Shown here: piece by piece, positions 60,711-64,000 of the stretch
How the letters are laid out: each line of letters opens with the position of its first letter
Position numbering within the stretch: the stretch's first letter is position 1
Source: TK10-74A sp965217625
GTDB taxonomy: Bacteria; Chloroflexota; Dehalococcoidia; Bin125
Assembly: GCA_965217625.1 (NCBI GenBank)
Contig: OZ244557.1
Location: forward strand, 1,116,001 to 1,180,000
DNA length: 64,000 bases
Direction: 5' to 3'
Made by a program: the position numbers and the translations under genes
Notes under the pieces: generated by a model
What the model was told of the DNA's origin: nothing
The model's database searches: none
The model's input: only the letters and a program-made list of their open reading frames with translations

Positions 60711-61201
60711 CCGCACCGAACACTGCGCGCGTTTGGTGCTCATGCGTAGTCATCAACTACTTGACCGGTGCACCGGCCTGGAAAGCCGAATGTGATCGGA
60801 TTGTCGAGGACGCGGCGCGGGGCGATGTCGAGATCTGGGTCTCTGCTCTCGCGCTCGCCGAAGTGGCCCACCTTGGCGCCAGCGACCCGAGCGACGCGGA
60901 AGCCATCATCTCCGCGTTCTTCAGCGAAGCCTACGTCAAGGTGATCCAACTCGACCGCCAGGTAGCGCTGGTGGCCCGCGAACTGATCCGTGCTGCTCAC
61001 CAACAAGAACGCTCGATCCGCGGGGCCGACGCGGTCCACGTGGCATCGGCCATCCACCACAAGGTTCCCGTCTTCGAGAGCACCGATCGGACACTCCTCC
61101 GTAACCTCGGCCGACTGGACCACCCAGGGTTGGCAACACTGGTGGCGAGAGAGCCCACCCACGAGGGATCTGCGATGTTCCCCGGGATGCGCGGAACCTA
61201 G
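60707..61201 (+). CDS. PIN-domain protein with altered first active-site residue
   Basis: A 164-residue PIN-fold protein of the VapC-like nuclease type. Such enzymes cut RNA using three or four acidic residues around Mg. E52 (ALALAEVAHL), D108 (IRGADAVHVASA) and D127 (FESTDRTLL) are in place. But the first strand reads RVWCSCVVINYLTG, with C11 where relatives have Asp (xWDSCVxIxYLTG). The Cys codon TGC is two changes from Asp codons, so a simple read error is unlikely. Activity may be lost or changed. GTG start overlaps the preceding gene by 4 nt. Confidence 0.78.
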   Translation: MTAPNTARVWCSCVVINYLTGAPAWKAECDRIVEDAARGDVEIWVSALALAEVAHLGASDPSDAEAIISAFFSEAYVKVIQLDRQVALVARELIRAAHQQERSIRGADAVHVASAIHHKVPVFESTDRTLLRNLGRLDHPGLATLVAREPTHEGSAMFPGMRGT

Positions 61202-61252
61202 CCCTCAAGCAGAACCACAACGGATGCCGCCGCAGCACTGTGTCGCCGCGCC

Positions 61253-63250
61253 TCAGGGCTCGCTGACGAACGGCGACCACTCGGCGCAGCAGCCCGTGCC
61301 GATGGTGAACAGCTCGCCGCTGGCCGCGTCGATGACGAGCACGCCGATGGACCGATCGTCGCGGCGGATCGAGCTGAACGCGACGAAGCGCGCGTCGGGC
61401 GACCACTGCAGGTCGAAGAACACGACGCTCGGGTCCTCCAAGAGCAACCGCGTCTCCTCGCTCCCGATGTCGCTGATGAAGAGCCCGTTCGACCCCTCGG
61501 GCGGGCCCAGCGTGACCCAGGCGATCTGGTCGCCCCGCGGCGAGACGGCGATGTCGACGGGGATGCCCGGCAGCGTCAGCCACTCCTGCAACCCCGGCTC
61601 GTCGGGCGTGGCGATGTACAGCTTGTTGGTGTAGAGCGCCCAGAAGGCGCTGTTGCCCGCCGCCGTGATGAAGTCGAATTCGTCCGGGAAGCCCGTCGAG
61701 TACTCGAGCGGCAGGCAGGAGTCCGCCGCGCAGATCTCCGGCGGGGCGTCGATCTCCGGGGCGGGGAAGCGCGCCTCGACATCGAAGCCCGCCGGGGAGA
61801 GCAGCACCAGCCCGCCCGCCTCGCGCGCCAGGATGAGCGAATTGTCGGGCGACTGCAGGCCGGTGCGGATGGGCGTGCCGCTGAGCGCGCCCGCGAACGG
61901 CGCTTGCAGGGCGGGACCGAGCAGGTTGACCAGCGCCGGCGTGGAGGGCGCGTCCGGGTCGTCCGCCGGGACGACGGCGAACGACAGCACGATGCCGTCG
62001 TTGGAGAGCTCCATGTCGTAGAACTCCGGCGCGATGCCCGGGGGCAGGAAGTCGAACAGCAGCTCCCCCTCGGTGGGGGGGTCGGTGGTGAGGTCGAGGT
62101 AGGTGAGCCGGTCGCGCTGCCCGACCACGATGCCGGCGCGGGTGGGCAGCCAGGCGATGTCCTGCACCTGGCCGTCGAACTGCCGCGTGATGATGAACGC
62201 CTCGACCTGGAGCGGGTCCAGCACGACGACCACGTCGCCGTCCTCGCCGGGGCCGATGAGCGCCAGCGCGTAGCCGGAGGGCGGCGGTCCGACGAGGGCG
62301 GGGGACGGGGTCGGCGCCGCGCCGGCGGGCGGCGTCTCGTCATCCGGCTCCTCCGCCGGGGCTGCGGTCTCCGTCTCGGGGGCTGCCTGCGGCTCGTCCG
62401 CGCGGGCGCCGGCCGTCAGGTTGTTGACCCCGCCCGCGGCGATGTGGCCCTCGGGATCCTCCACGAAGGCGTAGAGCATGGGCTGCACGTGGCGGCCCCA
62501 GACGGGATCCTGGGCCAGCGTGTTGCCGTGCAGGGCCGTGTTCAGGACGTCGAGGCGCGCCGGACCCGTGGCCCGGTCGAAGTAGCGCTGCGAGAAGTCG
62601 GGCGCGGACTTGTCGCGGGCGCCGGCGATGAACAGCTTGGGCACGGTGACGCGGTCGTAGTGCTCCAGCGCATCGAGCCCCTGGAAGCGGTTGGGGCTGG
62701 AGATCGCGAAGATCGAGGCGATGTCGTCGCGGTCGGCGGCGACCTGGATCAGGCTGGTGCCGCCCATGCTCGCGCCGCCCGCGTGGATGCGGTGCGCCCC
62801 GTTGGCGACGGCGTAGTCGAGCGCCGCCACCCACTCGCGCCAGATGTCCTGCGTGGCTTCGCGCTTCGAGTCGTTCTCCGTGTTGCAGCCGGACTCGCCG
62901 TGGCAGCGGAAGTCCCAGATCAGCACCGTGTAGCCGCGCTCCGTGAATCCCTCGACCAGCTGGTCCCAGTCGCGACGGCTGCCGGTGAACTGGTGCCCCA
63001 GCAGCACCCACTCCTCGCCGCCGCGGCGCAGCTCCGCCTCGATCTCCACGCCGTCGCTCGATTGCCAGGTGAAGATCGTGGCGTCGGGCCGGCGCTCACC
63101 CTGCCTGGCGCCGGTGGGGGCGTCGTCAGCGGCGTCGCCGCCGCAGGCCGGCCCGACCAGGAGCAGTGCCGTCAGCAGCGCCAGCAGCAGCGCCGGCAGC
63201 AGTGCCGGCAGGAGGCGGCGCGCCGGACTTCGACCGCTGGCTCGCGACAT
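61253..63250 (-). CDS. Lipoprotein: alpha/beta hydrolase fused to a beta-propeller-like domain
   Basis: A 665-residue exported lipoprotein. The signal ends in GPACGG with the lipobox Cys near residue 36. Residues about 55-290 form an alpha/beta hydrolase: VLLGHQFTGSRRDWDQ, WDFRCHGESG, nucleophile elbow GGASMGGTSL, and an acid in GARDKSAPDF; the catalytic His may be H in LHGNTL or EGHIAAGG. An Ala/Glu/Pro linker (about 300-340) leads to a TolB/WD40-like propeller (SPRGDQIAWVTLG, WSPDARFVAFSSI). GAGGAGG 6-7 nt before ATG 63250 fixes the start. Probably a surface hydrolase with a binding domain; substrate unknown. Confidence 0.82.
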   Translation of the reverse strand: MSRASGRSPARRLLPALLPALLLALLTALLLVGPACGGDAADDAPTGARQGERRPDATIFTWQSSDGVEIEAELRRGGEEWVLLGHQFTGSRRDWDQLVEGFTERGYTVLIWDFRCHGESGCNTENDSKREATQDIWREWVAALDYAVANGAHRIHAGGASMGGTSLIQVAADRDDIASIFAISSPNRFQGLDALEHYDRVTVPKLFIAGARDKSAPDFSQRYFDRATGPARLDVLNTALHGNTLAQDPVWGRHVQPMLYAFVEDPEGHIAAGGVNNLTAGARADEPQAAPETETAAPAEEPDDETPPAGAAPTPSPALVGPPPSGYALALIGPGEDGDVVVVLDPLQVEAFIITRQFDGQVQDIAWLPTRAGIVVGQRDRLTYLDLTTDPPTEGELLFDFLPPGIAPEFYDMELSNDGIVLSFAVVPADDPDAPSTPALVNLLGPALQAPFAGALSGTPIRTGLQSPDNSLILAREAGGLVLLSPAGFDVEARFPAPEIDAPPEICAADSCLPLEYSTGFPDEFDFITAAGNSAFWALYTNKLYIATPDEPGLQEWLTLPGIPVDIAVSPRGDQIAWVTLGPPEGSNGLFISDIGSEETRLLLEDPSVVFFDLQWSPDARFVAFSSIRRDDRSIGVLVIDAASGELFTIGTGCCAEWSPFVSEP

Positions 63251-63385
63251 CGCGCTCCTCCTCGCGTGGCCGGCCGGCGCGTGGGCCGAGCGCCGGCCGG
63301 CGCCGTCAATACTAGGACGCCTGCGCTTGTCACTCCGGGCGGCGGCGCATCGCGGCGCGCGGGGCGGGCTGGTAGCATCGCCAGC

Positions 63386-63475
63386 GGAGGGTTCGCATAG
63401 TGGCCTAGTGCGCCCGCCTGCTAAGCGGGTTTCGGGGAAACTCGATCGAGGGTTCGAATCCCTCACCCTCCGCCA
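63386..63475 (+). tRNA. tRNA-Ser (anticodon GCT)
   Basis: A class II tRNA with a 7-bp acceptor stem GGAGGGT/ACCCTCC, discriminator G and encoded CCA (63473-63475). The anticodon stem CCCGC/GCGGG holds loop CTGCTAA with anticodon GCT (63420-63422). The long variable arm and the GGTTCGAATCC T-arm fit tRNA-Ser. It reads AGC/AGT codons. Confidence 0.96.
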
Positions 63476-63552
63476 GCCCAGCCCTCCCGCCCAGCCCGCC
63501 GGGCCAGCGTCCGGCACCGCCCCCCCCCTCCGAGGCGCCACGCGGAACGACG

Positions 63553-64000
63553 ATGAAGACCTACCACATCTGGACCGTCGGCTGTCAGGTGAACGTCGCC
63601 GACAGCGCCCGCCTGGGGGCCGGCCTGCGACGCCTGGGCTGGCAGCCCACCGACCGCGCGCCCGATGCCGACCTGATCGTGGTCAACACCTGCGCGGTGC
63701 GCCAGCACGCCGAGGATCGCGCCGCCGCCAAGCTCGCCAACCTGCGCCCGCTCAAGCGGCGCAACCCCGATCTCAAGATCGCCGTCATGGGCTGCATGGT
63801 GGGGCCCAAGCACGACGCCCTGCGGACGCGCTTCCCCTACGTCGACGCGTTCGCCCAGCCGCAGCACTTCGACGACGTGATCGGGGTGCTCGATCTGCCG
63901 CCGGACATCCTCGCGGCGTCCGACTTCGGCGGCGAGTTCTGGCCGGCGCTTCTGCCCGACGCCACGGCGGCGGTCACGGCCTACGTGCCCGTCATCGAGG
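63553..64000 (+). CDS. miaB: MiaB-type tRNA methylthiotransferase, N-terminal part (runs off the window)
   Basis: The first 149 codons of a radical-SAM methylthiotransferase of the MiaB family, which adds the methylthio group to isopentenyladenosine-37 of tRNAs. The N-terminal UPF0004 domain has its three cluster cysteines: TVGCQVNVADSARL (Cys 11), VNTCAVRQHAEDRA and VMGCMV. The radical-SAM CxxxCxxC and TRAM parts lie past the right edge. MiaB versus the related MtaB/RimO is judged from VNTCAVRxxAE, which is MiaB-like. It lies 77 nt after tRNA-Ser. Confidence 0.85.
   Translation, partial: MKTYHIWTVGCQVNVADSARLGAGLRRLGWQPTDRAPDADLIVVNTCAVRQHAEDRAAAKLANLRPLKRRNPDLKIAVMGCMVGPKHDALRTRFPYVDAFAQPQHFDDVIGVLDLPPDILAASDFGGEFWPALLPDATAAVTAYVPVIE

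Overview
The window is about 70% G+C, densely packed and bacterial, with many 1-4 nt gene overlaps (ATGA, GTGA). The gene content suggests a Chloroflexota lineage near Dehalococcoidia or SAR202. The pointers are a flavin monooxygenase next to several class III CoA-transferases, a family 5 solute-binding protein of a type common in Chloroflexota, a kelch protein ending in duplicated GWNL-type modules, and many lipoproteins on Ala/Glu/Pro-rich stalks. This placement is an inference from gene style; no marker gene was compared.

Layout. 1-7.6 kb: catabolic block with a Baeyer-Villiger-type monooxygenase, class III CoA-transferases (one a tandem fusion) and a carboxyltransferase. 7.7-18.9 kb: envelope and transport genes (LysM protein, SDR and Hyi-like pair, molybdopterin oxidoreductase on a very long Ala/Glu rod, amino-acid binding lipoprotein, hydrolase, a 5'-truncated peptide-binding protein, a three-repeat Cys lipoprotein, VanW). 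19.2-22.0 kb: accessory islet of lower G+C with a frameshifted XRE-ImmA gene and a pentapeptide/FRG-domain gene. 22.3-31.8 kb: dnaN, then a tightly overlapped tetrapyrrole operon (HTH regulator, precorrin-2 dehydrogenase, hemA, hemC, cobA-hemD fusion, hemB, HAD, hemL). 32.0-33.0 kb: a Panacea-type toxin-antitoxin pair inserted before the riboflavin operon. 33.1-37.9 kb: dcd, ribD-GNAT fusion, ribE, ribBA, ribH. 38.0-40.6 kb: ECF sigma factor and an anti-sigma-like protein with a roughly 500-residue acidic region. 40.9-46.3 kb: lepB-pyrE, a Yip1-like membrane protein, haloalkane dehalogenase, enoyl-CoA hydratase, P450. 46.3-52.0 kb: kelch protein and menaquinone genes menF-menD-menH. 52.1-57.4 kb: amidase, HAD phosphatase, small and membrane proteins, Tat lipoprotein hydrolase. 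57.6-59.8 kb: a divergent sucCD pair. 59.9-61.2 kb: a PIN-domain pair with an altered active site. 61.3-64 kb: hydrolase/beta-propeller lipoprotein, tRNA-Ser(GCT), start of miaB.

The tetrapyrrole operon runs from glutamyl-tRNA to uroporphyrinogen III and on to siroheme precursors. The rib genes cover the route from GTP and ribulose-5-phosphate to riboflavin, and the men genes the first steps from chorismate. These supply cofactors to the oxidoreductases around them (FAD monooxygenase, P450 heme, quinone-linked respiration). The less ordinary material is in the three lower-G+C islets, the low-complexity envelope proteins, the Cys-repeat lipoprotein, and small tandem repeats between genes.
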